Notes under the pieces: model-generated | The model's input: the letters and a program-made list of their open reading frames with translations, nothing else | Databases searched by the model: none | Told to the model about the DNA's origin: nothing | Program-made: the position numbers and the translations under genes | Shown here: piece by piece, positions 24,514-33,384 of the stretch | How positions within the stretch are numbered: the first letter of the stretch is position 1 | Layout: each line of letters opens with the position of its first letter | From: Bradyrhizobium sp. SSBR45G | Lineage (GTDB): Bacteria; Pseudomonadota; Alphaproteobacteria; Rhizobiales; Xanthobacteraceae | Length of the DNA: 64,000 nucleotides | Direction of reading: 5' to 3' | NCBI RefSeq assembly: GCF_030159255.1 | Contig: NZ_BSCT01000009.1 | Coordinates: 124,001 to 188,000, forward strand

Positions 24514-26031
24514 TCAGCGCTGCAGCTCCGGCGGCGGGGTGCGGTCGAGGACCTCCCGCTTCGGCTCGCTGACCGCGTAGAACGCGTAGGTCTCGATCGT
24601 CAGAGGCCCTCGCTTGCGCTCGGCCTCGCCGACCTTCTCGACGCGGCCGAACGTGCTGGTGACGTAGAACCGCGTCGCGATTTGCGCCTCGTCGACGAGA
24701 AGGTGCGTGCCCGCGAGCCTGGCCGGATCCGGCTCCGGAAAATTGACCCAGCGGATGCGCTGGATCGGCTGCAGCACGCAGGTTCCGGGCGGCAAATAGA
24801 ACGACAGCCAGGCGGTGGTGCCATAGTCCATCGCCAGCACGCACGACGCGCCGGCCCGGACCCGCGCCGCCTCGATCTCGGCCGCCAGCGGCCGCCAGCC
24901 GACGCCGACGCTGCGCACCGTGGCGTCGCGCCTATAGCCGGACAGGAGGCCGGTGTTGGCCTGCACGATCAGCGCGACGAACATCACGATGCCGGCCGGC
25001 AGCGCCCAGCGCAGGCAGAACGCCACCGTGCGCTGCTCGCGCGGCCGCCAGGCGACAAGATGCGCGGCAGCTGCGGCGGCCACGACGAAGGCCGGATAGA
25101 TCGGCGCGAACCAGTTGGCCTCGACCCGGGCATGCAGCGAATGCCAGACGAAATAAGCGACGATGACCCAGACCATGGCCTCGATCAGCACGCGCGACGC
25201 GGCATCCCCCGCCTTGCGCCGGGCCAGGCCGTAGAGGCCCATCACGCCGAGGATGAAGACCAGCGGCGTGGCGAAGACGAACTGCGTCGGGACGATCTCG
25301 GCGATGTAGACCGGGCGGACCTCCTCGACCCTGGCGCGGCCGAGCTGCTTGATGAGCGACACCCATTGGTGCTCGGCATTCCACAGGATCACCGGCGAGA
25401 ACACCGCGAACGCCACGACGCCGCCGAGATAGGGCCAGGGCGAGGCCAGCCAAGGCCGCAGCTTCGGCACAGCGAGCAGCCAGATCAGGATCGCCGCGCC
25501 GAAGAACAGCGACGTGTATTTCGACAGCAGCGCCGCGCCCACGGCGGCCCCGACGGCGAGCCACCACACACCCCTGCCCGTCTCCAGGACCTTGGCGCAG
25601 AAGAACAGCACGAAGCTGGAGGCCACCAGCAGCGGCGCATCGGGCGTCACGATCAGCGTGCCGACCGCGGCCATCAGGGTGACGTTGAGCAGCAGCGCCG
25701 CGGTGGCCGCCACGCGCACGCTGCCGAACAGGATCTCAGCGGTGCGATACACCGCATAGCTCATCGGCAGTCCGAGCAGGATCGAGACCAGCCGCACGCC
25801 GAGCTCGCTGTCGCCGGCGATCAGGGTGCCCAGGCGGATCACGACCGCAACCATCGGCGGATGATCGTAATAGCCGCCGGCCAGATGCTTCGACCACATC
25901 CAGTAATAGGCTTCGTCGAAGGTGATCGGCGTGACCGCGGCGGCGATCAGCCTGAGCACGACGAGACCTGTGATGGTCAGCCAGACATTGCGGACCAACT
26001 TGGCGTCGTCGGCACCTGCCGCAGAGGTCAT
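24514..26031 (-). CDS. ArnT-like integral membrane glycosyltransferase
   Basis: 505 residues from the ATG at 26031, overlapping the upstream GT2-GtrA stop by four bases. It is a multi-pass GT39/GT83-type enzyme: the first periplasmic loop has the signature TFDEAYYWMWSKHLAGGYYD and HPPMVAVVIRLG with the catalytic Asp/Glu, and about ten further hydrophobic segments follow, then a soluble C-terminal domain. Such enzymes transfer a sugar from a polyprenyl-phosphate donor to an acceptor at the outer face of the inner membrane. The adjoining GT2-GtrA gene probably makes or flips the donor. Acceptor not predictable. A decayed copy of its C-terminus lies 1 kb away. Confidence 0.9.
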   Translation of the reverse strand: MTSAAGADDAKLVRNVWLTITGLVVLRLIAAAVTPITFDEAYYWMWSKHLAGGYYDHPPMVAVVIRLGTLIAGDSELGVRLVSILLGLPMSYAVYRTAEILFGSVRVAATAALLLNVTLMAAVGTLIVTPDAPLLVASSFVLFFCAKVLETGRGVWWLAVGAAVGAALLSKYTSLFFGAAILIWLLAVPKLRPWLASPWPYLGGVVAFAVFSPVILWNAEHQWVSLIKQLGRARVEEVRPVYIAEIVPTQFVFATPLVFILGVMGLYGLARRKAGDAASRVLIEAMVWVIVAYFVWHSLHARVEANWFAPIYPAFVVAAAAAAHLVAWRPREQRTVAFCLRWALPAGIVMFVALIVQANTGLLSGYRRDATVRSVGVGWRPLAAEIEAARVRAGASCVLAMDYGTTAWLSFYLPPGTCVLQPIQRIRWVNFPEPDPARLAGTHLLVDEAQIATRFYVTSTFGRVEKVGEAERKRGPLTIETYAFYAVSEPKREVLDRTPPPELQR

Positions 26032-27161
26032 CGCTTGCGCCAGACGAACAATCCGGAGATCGCGTAATTCCACACCACGCCCATCAGCGCGCCGGCGGCG
26101 CCCGCCAGCCACCAGATCGGCTCCTGGTCGTAGACCGAGAAGGCGACACCGACATTGGCGAGCAGGCCGACGGAGCAGACCAGGTAGAACAGCAGCAGGC
26201 CGCGCAGGATGGCGAAGCCCTTCAGCCGCTGGTCGCGATAGGTGAGAAAGTTGTTGAGGATGAAGTTCGAGGTCATCGCGACGAAGGCGCCGAGCGCCTG
26301 CGCTTCGGCGAACGGCATGTCGAACAGGTTGAGACCGAGAAAGAGCGTCGTCAGATGCACGACCAGGCCGGTGCCGCCGACCATCGCGAACAGCAGGAAG
26401 CGCAGCGACACGACGTCGTTGGTCATCTTCGCCAGCACAAGGCCGAGGAAGTCGAGCGCGACCATCGAATCGAGCTTGCTCTCGCCATGCAGGCGCGAGC
26501 CGAACGTATAGGGCACCTCGACGGTCTTCAGGCCGCCTTCGGCGCTGGCGATGATGTCGAGCAGGATCTTGAAGCCCTGCGTCGACAGTTTTGGCGCGAT
26601 CTGCTCGAAGCGATCGCGGCGGATCATGAAGAAGCCGCTCATGGGATCGTTGACCTCGACCTTGAGCGCGCGGCGCGCGATCTCGGTGGCGAAGGCGCTC
26701 GCCCCTGCCCGCTTGCTGTCGAAGCTCGCGGCGCTGCCGCCGTCGATATAGCGGCTGCCGACCACGAGCTCGGCCGCGCCGCTCTGCAGCAGCGCCAGCA
26801 TCTTCGGCAGCTGGGTCTCGTCATGCTGCAAATCCGCATCGATCACGGCGGCAAACGGCGCGCTGGCGGCGAGGATGCCCTCGATGCAGGCGCCGGACAG
26901 GCCGCGGCGGCCGATGCGGCGGATGCCGCGAACGCGGTTGTCGCCACGCGACAATTCGCGCACCACCTGCCAGGTGCCGTCCGGCGAGTTGTCGTCGACG
27001 AACACGACCTCCCACGGCACGTCCTTGAACGCCGCCTCCAGCCGCCGGTACAGCGTGGTGACATTGTCGCGCTCGTTGAAGGTCGGGACGACCACCGAAA
27101 CGATCGGAATATCAGCGGTTTGCAGCGGCACGGGAGGGGCCGTTCGGATGGCGTCGGTCAT
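26028..27161 (-). CDS. GT2 dolichol-phosphate-mannose-synthase-like protein fused to GtrA
   Basis: 377 residues from the ATG at 27161. Residues about 15-240 are a GT-A glycosyltransferase: IVSVVVPTFNERDNVTTLYR, VVFVDDNSPDGTWQVVRELS, AAVIDADLQHDETQLPKMLA with the DxD-type Asp pair, and VEVNDPMSGFFMIRRDRFEQ. Residues about 250-377 hold four GtrA membrane helices (LRFLLFAMVGGTGLVVHLTT, NFILNNFLTYRDQRLKGF). The enzyme would form a polyprenyl-phosphate sugar and help present it. It is translationally coupled (ATGA) to the ArnT-like gene, which fits a donor-then-transfer pair. The specific sugar is unknown. Confidence 0.92.
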   Translation of the reverse strand: MTDAIRTAPPVPLQTADIPIVSVVVPTFNERDNVTTLYRRLEAAFKDVPWEVVFVDDNSPDGTWQVVRELSRGDNRVRGIRRIGRRGLSGACIEGILAASAPFAAVIDADLQHDETQLPKMLALLQSGAAELVVGSRYIDGGSAASFDSKRAGASAFATEIARRALKVEVNDPMSGFFMIRRDRFEQIAPKLSTQGFKILLDIIASAEGGLKTVEVPYTFGSRLHGESKLDSMVALDFLGLVLAKMTNDVVSLRFLLFAMVGGTGLVVHLTTLFLGLNLFDMPFAEAQALGAFVAMTSNFILNNFLTYRDQRLKGFAILRGLLLFYLVCSVGLLANVGVAFSVYDQEPIWWLAGAAGALMGVVWNYAISGLFVWRKR

Positions 27162-27429
27162 GGTGCGGATGCGTATATCCGCCGCATCCCACACTGCCAA
27201 GCGCAACGGCGGCGGGCGGGTGCAAAAAGGGCGGGCTGTGGTGCCGGCGTGCACCGCTCGAAACGAGCAGGCCCAAAAATGCCAACGACCACAAACAAAG
27301 GGCGCGCGTACATCCGGCGCAACCGCTCTGCCGTGGTCGTCTCGGTGCCGGAGCCCCTAAGCTCGACGTCACCGTCCCTGCTTAGATGGGGTGCCCTGGC
27401 CGGAATGCAAGGGCGCCCCCGGATTCCGC

Positions 27430-27633
27430 CTAGTTCGGAACCTCACGCACGACGGGTCCGCGCACGGCCGGGGCCACCGGGACCGTCTGGACCTGCGTCG
27501 GCGGCACCTCGACGCGCGCCGGCGTTTGCCGGGCCATCGGCCCGACGGGAACATAGTAGAAGGCCGCCGCCAGCACGGCGGCCGCGACGATCGCGCCCAG
27601 CAGGCCGCCGACCGATTCCGCTCTCATTGCCAT
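27430..27633 (-). CDS. Small single-pass membrane protein
   Basis: 67 residues from the ATG at 27633, with GGGGAG before it; a longer frame to 27801 has no good start. It has an N-terminal membrane helix (about 9-28, VGGLLGAIVAAAVLAAAFYY), then a Pro/Val-rich tail (RVEVPPTQVQTVPVAPAVRG). No family recognised. The lack of Cys and the tail length suggest a small periplasm-facing anchor. It is divergent from the DUF72 gene. Confidence 0.6.
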   Translation of the reverse strand: MAMRAESVGGLLGAIVAAAVLAAAFYYVPVGPMARQTPARVEVPPTQVQTVPVAPAVRGPVVREVPN

Positions 27634-27782
27634 ATCTCCCCTTCCCAGCCGGTTCCCTGGATACACGAGGCGCGGGATCGCTGGAAGAGCGGCCGCGCAA
27701 CAGCGCCGAACTGGCCAGAGGCCGCGGGGTTGATTATCGTCGTACCTCAACACCCCTTCGACCATCAGCATCGGAACCGTCC

Positions 27783-28607
27783 GTGAGCAAAGCTCCTGCA
27801 CGCGCCTCGCAATCCCCAGGCCACATCTTCATCGGCATCGGCGGCTGGACCTTCGCGCCCTGGCGCGGCGTGTTCTATCCGGACAAGCTGCCGCAATCGA
27901 AGGAACTCGAATATGCCGCCTCGCAGCTGACCTCGATCGAGATCAACGGGACCTATTACGGCTCGCAGAAGCCGGAGAGCTTTCGCAAATGGGCACGCGA
28001 CGTGCCCGACGGCTTCATCTTCTCGCTGAAGGGTCCGCGCTTCGCGACCAATCGCCGCGTGCTCGCCGAGGCCGGCGATTCCGTGAAGCGCTTCTACGAC
28101 ACCGGCGTGCTCGAGCTAGGCGACCGCCTGGGCCCGGTGCTGTGGCAGTTTGCGCCGACCAAGAAGTTCGACGAGGCCGATTTCGGCAAATTCCTGGAGC
28201 TGCTGCCGCGCGAGCTCGACGGCCGCAAGCTGCGCCACGTCGTCGAGGTCCGCCACGACAGTTTCTGCGTGCCCGGCTTCGTCGCGCTGCTGCGCGAATT
28301 CGCAACGCCGGTGGTGTTCGCCGAGCATGGCAAATATCCGGCGATCGCCGATGTCGCCGGCGACTTCGTATATGCGCGGCTGCAGAAGGGCAATGATGAT
28401 CTCAAGACCTGCTATCCGCCGAAGCAGCTCGACGCGTGGGCCAAGCGCCTGCAGCTATGGGCCGAAGGCGGCGAGCCGGATGATCTGCCGCGGGTCGACG
28501 ACAAGCCCGCAAAGAAGACCCCGCGCGACGTGTTCGCCTATGTCATCCACGAAGGCAAGGTGCGGGCGCCTGCGGGCGCGATGGAATTGATCGAGCGGGT
28601 GAGCTGA
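27783..28607 (+). CDS. DUF72 family protein (YecE-like)
   Basis: 274 residues, with GTG at 27783 as the most plausible start; the frame stays open far upstream through other genes, so it cannot be used to fix the start. It is a TIM-barrel-like DUF72 protein: IFIGIGGWTFAPWRGVFYPD, QLTSIEINGTYYGSQKPESF, GPVLWQFAPTKKF, LRHVVEVRHDSFCVPGFVAL and YARLQKGNDDLKTCYPPKQL. The family is broadly conserved with no proven activity; a glycosidase or nuclease relationship has been suggested. It is followed after 8 bases by a DUF488 gene, and this DUF72-DUF488 pairing is common. Confidence 0.9.
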   Translation: MSKAPARASQSPGHIFIGIGGWTFAPWRGVFYPDKLPQSKELEYAASQLTSIEINGTYYGSQKPESFRKWARDVPDGFIFSLKGPRFATNRRVLAEAGDSVKRFYDTGVLELGDRLGPVLWQFAPTKKFDEADFGKFLELLPRELDGRKLRHVVEVRHDSFCVPGFVALLREFATPVVFAEHGKYPAIADVAGDFVYARLQKGNDDLKTCYPPKQLDAWAKRLQLWAEGGEPDDLPRVDDKPAKKTPRDVFAYVIHEGKVRAPAGAMELIERVS

Positions 28608-28615
28608 GGTGGACG

Positions 28616-29104
28616 ATGATGGCGAAAGCAAAGACGCTGTTCACGATCGGCTATGAGCAGACACCGGCCAAGGCGGTGCTCGACGAGTTGCAGGCCGCCG
28701 GCGTCAAGCTGCTGGTCGATGTGCGCGCGGTGGCCGCGTCGCGCCGGCCGGGTTTTTCCAAGAGCCAGCTCGCGGCCGGGCTCGACGAGCGCGGCATTGG
28801 CTATGTGCATCTGCGCGGGCTGGGCACGCCGAAGGAAGGCCGCGAGGCCGCGCGCAGCGGCCACTACGACACGCTGCACAAGGTCTACGACGCGCATTTG
28901 AAGACGCCGCAAGCCAAGGAGCAGATGGACGAACTGGCGTCCCTGGTGACGAGCGCCGGCCCAGTCTGCCTCTTGTGCTACGAGCGCGACCACGCCCATT
29001 GCCACCGGCAATGGATCGCCGAGATCATCGAGGACCGCGACCAGGTCCGGGTCGAGAACCTGGTCGCGCCGCAGGTCGAAGACGCTACTCCGCGGCGCAA
29101 GTAA
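28616..29104 (+). CDS. DUF488 family protein
   Basis: 162 residues, with ATG at 28616 or 28619. The family motif set is present: LFTIGYEQTPAKAVLDELQA, LLVDVRAVAASRRPGFSKSQ, YVHLRGLGTPKEGREAARSG and VCLLCYERDHAHCHRQWIAE. The last stretch has the conserved Cys and His residues, arranged so that a metal or redox site is possible. Biochemical function unknown. It follows the DUF72 gene within 8 bases, likely one operon. Its final 20 bases overlap the 3' end of the convergent tannase-like gene. Confidence 0.9.
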   Translation: MMAKAKTLFTIGYEQTPAKAVLDELQAAGVKLLVDVRAVAASRRPGFSKSQLAAGLDERGIGYVHLRGLGTPKEGREAARSGHYDTLHKVYDAHLKTPQAKEQMDELASLVTSAGPVCLLCYERDHAHCHRQWIAEIIEDRDQVRVENLVAPQVEDATPRRK

Positions 29105-30767
29105 ACGACGAGGCCTGCTCGATATCGCCGCTCACATACTTGGCGAATTTCGGCCACGGGCACAGCGGGCGCGTCCGCTGCGGGCTCCAGGTCGATGGCA
29201 GCTCCTTGTTTGCCGCATTGACCGTCGCCGTGATCGCCTCGGGCGTCTTGCCTTTCTCGACCCAGTCCATCAGCGCGCCCAGCGCGTCGAACTTCTCCAA
29301 GGTGACACCGCCGCCGCAATGGGTCTCGCCGGGCAGTGCGAACAGCCGCGCAAAACCATCCGCCTTGCCCTGCACATTCGCATTCAGCTTCTCATACCAG
29401 CGGATGGTGTCGTTGACCGAGAACACCGGGTCGGCCTGGCCATGATAGATCAGCATCTTGCGCGCGCCGCCCTGGAAGCCCGGCAGCGTCGGATTGTCGA
29501 CCGCGGGCGGCGCCATGAACTCCATCGCGGATTCCGTGAACGGCCCCTCCTTGGCGAAGATCTTCGGCGCGTCCTTGTCGAAATCGTAGGTCTGCAATCT
29601 TTCGACCAGCTTGTCCGGCGAGCCTTCGATCTCCAATGGAGGCGTCGAGAAGATGTAGTTGAGCGAGGCGCCGCCCATGGTGGCGATGATCGGAAGGTTG
29701 TTCCAGGGCGCCACCGGGCTCTCGACCTTCCAGGCGCGCCAGTTGCCGGTGCCGACGCCGCCATCGACCGGCCAATCCGAATAGAGCTGTTCGCCCTTCG
29801 AGTTCTGCGGGCCGGCAAAGCTCTTCTTCAGCGCATCGACCTTGGCGGCCGGCAGGCAGGCCTCCGTCGCCCCGGCCGCGCAGCGCAGGCTGTCGAAGCT
29901 GAACGCCTTCTGGCAGGCCTTCAAATTCGCCGTCAGCCCGTCCTTGGCGCCGTCGAGCCCGTCGCAGATCTCGATGATCTTGGACGAGATCAGCTTGGCA
30001 TCCTCGCGGGTGATCGACTTGCGGATGTCGGCATCGGCCTTGGTCAGCGCCTGCACGTCCCAGGCATGCTGCACGGCGGCGCGCGGCAGGTTGAAGCCGG
30101 GATTGCCGACCAGGAAGCCGTCATACTGCTCGGGCATGCGCTCGGCCGCCACCATGGTGTGACGTCCGCCATTGGAGCAGCCGGCGATGTAGGAGTAATC
30201 CGGCTTCTTGCCGTAGTGCTCCGCGATGATCGCCTTGGCGATCGGCGCCAGGGTGATGTCGGCGGCATACCCGTAGTCACGCCGCGCCTGCGGATCGAGC
30301 CCGAAGGCCGAACCGGACGCGAGCCCACGCGGCTTGTTGGCGGGATCGCTGCCGGAGTGACCGCTGTCGGACGACAGCACCGCGAAGCCGCGGGCGAGCG
30401 GCGTCACGCCGCCACTGACGAGACCATCGGCCTTGTCTCCGAGCGCCGGGACTACGACGCCGTCATTGCCACCATTGACCTGGTGCAGGAAGCGACCGTT
30501 CCACGTCTCAGGCAGTCGGATCTCGAACTGGATCGCATAGGCACGGCCGTCGACGCCGGTGCGCTCATTGACCTTGCCGGAGAGGATGCAATGCCGCGGC
30601 AATCCGTCGGCAGCGTCCTGCATCTTCGAGCCCGTCAGCGTCAGACCGGAGACCTTCAGCGCCTCGGCCGTGACCTTGCTGCAGCCGGTATCCTCGGCTC
30701 TTGCAGTGCCCATGGCGGCCGCGCAGGCGAGGCCCAGTCCAGCCACAAACGCCCCGGTTCGGATCAT
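29085..30767 (-). CDS. Tannase/feruloyl-esterase family secreted hydrolase
   Basis: 560 residues with a signal peptide (GAFVAGLGLACAAAMGTARA, cleavage near 24). Tannase-family features: Ser198 in YIAGCSNGGRHTMVAAERMP as nucleophile, the Cys flanking it, and the C-terminal KMLIYHGQADPVFSVNDTIR and ALPGETHCGGGVT with the Asp and His (adjacent Cys as in the disulfide-linked family). It should hydrolyse ester bonds of gallate, ferulate or other aromatic esters in the periplasm or outside. Substrate is not readable. No transporter or aromatic pathway gene is adjacent. It overlaps DUF488 tail to tail by 20 bases. Confidence 0.92.
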   Translation of the reverse strand: MIRTGAFVAGLGLACAAAMGTARAEDTGCSKVTAEALKVSGLTLTGSKMQDAADGLPRHCILSGKVNERTGVDGRAYAIQFEIRLPETWNGRFLHQVNGGNDGVVVPALGDKADGLVSGGVTPLARGFAVLSSDSGHSGSDPANKPRGLASGSAFGLDPQARRDYGYAADITLAPIAKAIIAEHYGKKPDYSYIAGCSNGGRHTMVAAERMPEQYDGFLVGNPGFNLPRAAVQHAWDVQALTKADADIRKSITREDAKLISSKIIEICDGLDGAKDGLTANLKACQKAFSFDSLRCAAGATEACLPAAKVDALKKSFAGPQNSKGEQLYSDWPVDGGVGTGNWRAWKVESPVAPWNNLPIIATMGGASLNYIFSTPPLEIEGSPDKLVERLQTYDFDKDAPKIFAKEGPFTESAMEFMAPPAVDNPTLPGFQGGARKMLIYHGQADPVFSVNDTIRWYEKLNANVQGKADGFARLFALPGETHCGGGVTLEKFDALGALMDWVEKGKTPEAITATVNAANKELPSTWSPQRTRPLCPWPKFAKYVSGDIEQASSFTCAAE

Positions 30768-30873
30768 GCATTCCCCCTGAAGTTCCTGTTCGTTGAGGCG
30801 CAGTTAAACGCGGACCCAGGGCGTTGTAAATCGCCGACCGGGAGCAACAGGCGCCAGCATGAACAGCTGGTTT

Positions 30874-32175
30874 TTATTGCAATTGCCACACCTCAAACGG
30901 CCGGTCGTAGCCGCGCACCGACACCTCGCCGTGGAAGACGGCGTCGCGCGCCCCGTCCCCTGCCGCCTGCCGCACCTCGCTCGAGATCAGGAGCTGCGAA
31001 TCGAACTCCTTGTTGAGCGCCTCCAGCCGCGAGGCGAAGTTCACGGTGTCGCCGATGACGGTGTACTCCTTGCGCCGCGGCGAGCCGATGCTGCCGGCGA
31101 CGACCTCGCCGAGATGAAGGCCGATCCCGATGCGCAGCGGCCAGGTCGATGCGTCATTCACGCGCTCCATGGCGGCCACCATCTCGCGCGCCGCGGCGAC
31201 CGCATGCAGGGCCGCATCGCGCGATTCGAACGGCGCGCCGAACAGCGCCAGGAAGCCGTCACCGAGGAACTTGTTGACGATGCCGCCATGGCGCTCGAGG
31301 ATCTCGACCAGCACGGCAAAAGCGCCATCGAGACGATCGACGACCTCCTGCGGCGCCTTCGACCGCGCCGCCGCGGTGAAGCCGCGGAAATCGACGAACA
31401 TCACGGCGACCTCGCGGATGTCTCGCGGCTCCGCGGTGCCCTCCTTCATCAGCCGCTCGACGACCTGTGGCGAGACATGCTGGCCGAACAGGTCCGTGAC
31501 ACGGTCACGCGCCGAGGCGGCCTCGATGCTCGCCGCGAACTGGCGCCGCAGCTGCACGCTGACAGCGCCGGCAAGCATGCCGCACATCAGGATGATGAAG
31601 CTCCGCTCGCCATGATAGTAGATCTCGGGATTCTGGCTCATATCCAATGACGGCCGGTCCAGCAGCGCCACCGTCAACAACTCGGCCGCGGCAACGAAGC
31701 CGGTGAAGCTCGACAGCCAGAAATCGAGGCGCAGCGTCGAGAGAATGATGAAGATGAAATAGACCAGCGGCGCGCCGAACCCGAGCGCCCGGTCGTGGCC
31801 GAGGCCTTCGATCTGCAGCACCAGAACGACCGTGGGCAGCGACGTCTCGACCAGGGCGCTGACATAGCGCCAGAAGATGGGCACGTCCCGCCCGAGGCGA
31901 ATGTCCGCCTTGATCCTGAAGAGGATGAGGGTCTCGAAACTGATGAAGGCGACGATGATCGTGTAGACATAGAGCACCCCGACCCGGCTCGGCCAGATCC
32001 ATTCCGAGATTCGCGGCTCGAAAATCTCGATCAGCACCGAAATGGAGAGAAACAGCGCCGCGGTGGCGATCAGCGCCTTCACGCGCAGCAGCTCGGTGTG
32101 CAACGTCTGGCGCATCAGCGCCTGGTTGAACTCCGCTGGCGCCTGGCCCGCCTGGTCTGCCCCCGCGATCTGCAT
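30874..32175 (-). CDS. Membrane-bound class III adenylate/guanylate cyclase
   Basis: 433 residues. The N-terminal half has about six membrane helices (for example VKALIATAALFLSISVLIEI and VYTIIVAFISFETLILF). After a short linker (ASARDRVTDLFGQHVSPQVV) comes a cyclase homology domain from about 240: AVMFVDFRGFTAAARS and FLGDGFLALFG hold the two metal Asps, and KEYTVIGDTVNFASRLEALN holds the substrate-binding stretch. Such six-helix anchored cyclases are common in rhizobia. The signal sensed is unknown. Stop and start codons of neighbours leave 40 bases upstream to the ABC permease stop. Confidence 0.93.
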   Translation of the reverse strand: MQIAGADQAGQAPAEFNQALMRQTLHTELLRVKALIATAALFLSISVLIEIFEPRISEWIWPSRVGVLYVYTIIVAFISFETLILFRIKADIRLGRDVPIFWRYVSALVETSLPTVVLVLQIEGLGHDRALGFGAPLVYFIFIILSTLRLDFWLSSFTGFVAAAELLTVALLDRPSLDMSQNPEIYYHGERSFIILMCGMLAGAVSVQLRRQFAASIEAASARDRVTDLFGQHVSPQVVERLMKEGTAEPRDIREVAVMFVDFRGFTAAARSKAPQEVVDRLDGAFAVLVEILERHGGIVNKFLGDGFLALFGAPFESRDAALHAVAAAREMVAAMERVNDASTWPLRIGIGLHLGEVVAGSIGSPRRKEYTVIGDTVNFASRLEALNKEFDSQLLISSEVRQAAGDGARDAVFHGEVSVRGYDRPFEVWQLQ

Positions 32176-32214
32176 CCTGTCTCAGCCGTTCCTGATCCCA
32201 GCCGCTATTCTGCC

Positions 32215-33372
32215 TCAATCGAGGGTGCGGCGGAAGCGAAACACGGCGACCGTCATCGCGAACAGCATGAGACCGAACAGGACGATGGTGTCGTGCTGCA
32301 GGTTCGGCAGGGTCGAGCCCTTGAGCATGATGGCGCGGACGATGCGCAGATAGTGTGTCAGCGGCAGGCACTCGCCGAGCACCTGCGCCCATTGCGGCAT
32401 GCCGAGAAACGGGAACATGAAGCCCGACAAGAGGATGCTCGGCAGGAAGAACATCATCGACAGCTGCATCGCCTGCAGCTGGTTCTGCGCCAGGGTGGAG
32501 AACGTGTAGCCGATCGACAGGTTGGTCGCGATGAACAGGGTCGACAGCAGCGCCAGCAGCAGCAGGCTGCCCATGACCGGCACGCCGAACAGCAGGACGC
32601 CAATGCCGATGATGATCGTGGCCTGCAGGAAGCCGACCAGCACGTAGGGAATGATCTTGCCGAGCATGACCTCGACCGGCTTGATCGGCATCGACAGCAG
32701 GCTCTCCATCGTGCCGCGCTCGATCTCGCGCGTCACCGAGAGCGCGGTGAAGATCAGCATCGTCATGGTCAGGATGGTGCCGACCAGGCCCGGCACGATG
32801 TTGAGCCGCGACGACGCCGCAGGATTGTAGCGGGCGTGCGCCCTGATCTCAAACGGCGTCGTGACGGGATCTCCGGCGTAGAGATCATGCGCGAGCGCGG
32901 TCTGCACGATCATGCCGAGCGAGGACAGTGCCGAGGACGCCGCGACCGGATCGGTGGCGTCGGCGGCCACCAGCAGCGCCGGGCGGTCGCCGCGCCGCAC
33001 CGCGCGCTCGAAGCCGCGCGGGATCTCGACGCCGAACAGCACCTTGCCGGACAGCAGCAGATCGTCGAACTCCGCGACGCTACTGACCTCGCGGGTGAAG
33101 CGGAAATAGGCGGTGTTCTCCATCGCCTTGAGGATCGAGCGGCCGAGATCGCTGTCCTCCTGCAGCAGCACCGCCGCCGGCAGATGATGCGGCGTGGTGT
33201 TGATGGCGTAGCCGAACAGCATCAGCTGCATCACCGGGATCATCACGATCATCGCGAACGACACCCGGTCACGCTTGAGCTGGATGAACTCCTTGACCAG
33301 CATCGCATAGGTGCGGCGCCAGAAGCCGAAACGCGGCTCGGGAGACGTGTTGTGGAGGACCGCGTCGCTCAT
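32215..33372 (-). CDS. ABC-2 type transporter permease
   Basis: 385 residues. It has the YhhJ/YbhS layout: one N-terminal helix (RDRVSFAMIVMIPVMQLMLF), a large periplasmic domain (HLPAAVLLQEDSDLGRSILK to DLYAGDPVTTPFEIRAHARY), then five helices including VPGLVGTILTMTMLIFTALS with the conserved VTREIERGTMESLLSMPIKP and FLPSILLSGFMFPFLGMPQW. It pairs with the ATPase gene 12 bases upstream and the HlyD-type adaptor, and all follow a TetR repressor. Efflux of a toxic hydrophobic compound is the likely role. Only one permease is present, where the E. coli YbhFSR system uses two. Confidence 0.93.
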   Translation of the reverse strand: MSDAVLHNTSPEPRFGFWRRTYAMLVKEFIQLKRDRVSFAMIVMIPVMQLMLFGYAINTTPHHLPAAVLLQEDSDLGRSILKAMENTAYFRFTREVSSVAEFDDLLLSGKVLFGVEIPRGFERAVRRGDRPALLVAADATDPVAASSALSSLGMIVQTALAHDLYAGDPVTTPFEIRAHARYNPAASSRLNIVPGLVGTILTMTMLIFTALSVTREIERGTMESLLSMPIKPVEVMLGKIIPYVLVGFLQATIIIGIGVLLFGVPVMGSLLLLALLSTLFIATNLSIGYTFSTLAQNQLQAMQLSMMFFLPSILLSGFMFPFLGMPQWAQVLGECLPLTHYLRIVRAIMLKGSTLPNLQHDTIVLFGLMLFAMTVAVFRFRRTLD

Positions 33373-33384
33373 GGGAAATTGTCC

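Noticed and set aside
26355..27782. Long in-frame extension upstream of the DUF72 protein
   Set aside because: The frame crosses the GT2-GtrA and small membrane protein genes on the other strand. The DUF72 family start fits the GTG at 27783.
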